From Clostridia bacterium (lineage in GTDB: Bacteria; Bacillota; Clostridia; TANB77; CAG-508), in contig CAAECB010000055.1 of NCBI GenBank assembly GCA_900754285.1, positions 1-6,718 on the forward strand: 6,718 bases of DNA. The letters run 5' to 3'. The notes under the pieces were generated by a model that was not told the origin of the DNA, ran no database searches, and worked only from the letters and a program-made list of their open reading frames with translations. The position numbers and the translations under genes are program-made. How positions within the stretch are numbered: position 1 is the first letter of the stretch; each line of letters begins with the position of its first letter. Positions 6,627-6,718 of this stretch are shown in pieces.

Positions 6627-6673
6627 CAGTTAGCCTGTCAATCATTTTTGAAAATGTCTTAAAAAATTTTATT

Positions 6674-6713
6674 TATTAGCACTAAATTTTTATGGTTTAG
6701 TGCTAATATTTTT
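6674..6713 (+). terminator. Strong terminator-like hairpin with CIRCE-like arms
   Basis: TATTAGCACTAAA (6674-6686) and TTTAGTGCTAATA (6696-6708) pair perfectly over 13 bp around a 9-base loop, followed by TTTTT (6709-6713). This is a textbook intrinsic terminator for + strand transcription. The arms contain TTAGCACT and AGTGCTAA, the CIRCE half-sites, but these are 15 bases apart instead of 11, so it is unlikely to be an HrcA operator. What transcript it ends is unclear: clpB already has a terminator, so it could be a back-up, the end of a small RNA, or a leader attenuator of an unseen gene beyond 6718. Confidence 0.6.
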
Positions 6714-6718
6714 ATGCG

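Noticed and set aside
6636..6641. TTGACA on the minus strand as a -35 box
   Set aside because: No -10-like hexamer lies 15-19 bases further on that strand, so it is likely a chance match.
6674..6708. Second CIRCE operator at the window end
   Set aside because: The arms match CIRCE half-sites but the distance between them is 15 instead of 11 bases, and the T-run after the stem makes a terminator the better reading.
6521..6718. T-box leader or known riboswitch
   Set aside because: The region has a terminator and alternative pairing, but I cannot find the conserved T-box sequence or any other riboswitch core I know.

Overview
The window is a very AT-rich stretch in which every gene I can support lies on the + strand. 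Low GC, AGA as almost the only arginine codon, purine-rich coding strands, AGAAAGGA-type ribosome binding sites, the MurT/GatD pair and a HrcA/CIRCE-controlled clpB all point to a low-GC Firmicute. An anaerobic gut-type member of the Clostridia is my best guess. The NrdD-like gene fits an anaerobic lineage but does not prove one, and I cannot name a genus from the sequence.

Layout: 1-93 is leader. 94-1452 encodes a 452-residue relative of the anaerobic (class III) ribonucleotide reductase NrdD. It keeps the ATP-cone and parts of the barrel but lacks the glycyl-radical C-terminus and appears to lack other catalytic features. 1538-2863 (murT) and 2911-3666 (gatD) encode the two subunits of the lipid II isoglutaminyl synthase, which amidates the D-Glu of the peptidoglycan stem peptide. 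3833-6433 (clpB) encodes a full-length disaggregase. The 3667-3832 gap carries a consensus promoter embedded in a CIRCE operator and a structured 5' untranslated region. After clpB come a terminator and a gene-poor, hairpin-rich stretch (6473-6718) with no convincing gene.

Relations: the first three genes are co-oriented, with gaps of 85 and 47 bases and no visible terminator, so they may be one transcript. MurT and GatD work as one complex. clpB has its own promoter, predicted to be repressed by HrcA and released on heat or protein-folding stress. No terminator is seen between gatD and clpB, so read-through is possible.

What merits attention is the apparently catalytically disabled but open NrdD relative, the sharing of bases by the gatD stop codon, CIRCE and the clpB -35 box, and the dense set of inverted repeats after clpB. 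That last region may be a dispersed repeat or a small structured RNA. The murT, gatD and clpB genes look ordinary. I see no CRISPR array, transposase, tRNA or rRNA. I do not claim a new system: the NrdD relative and the 3' repeat region are the only places where one could be hiding.
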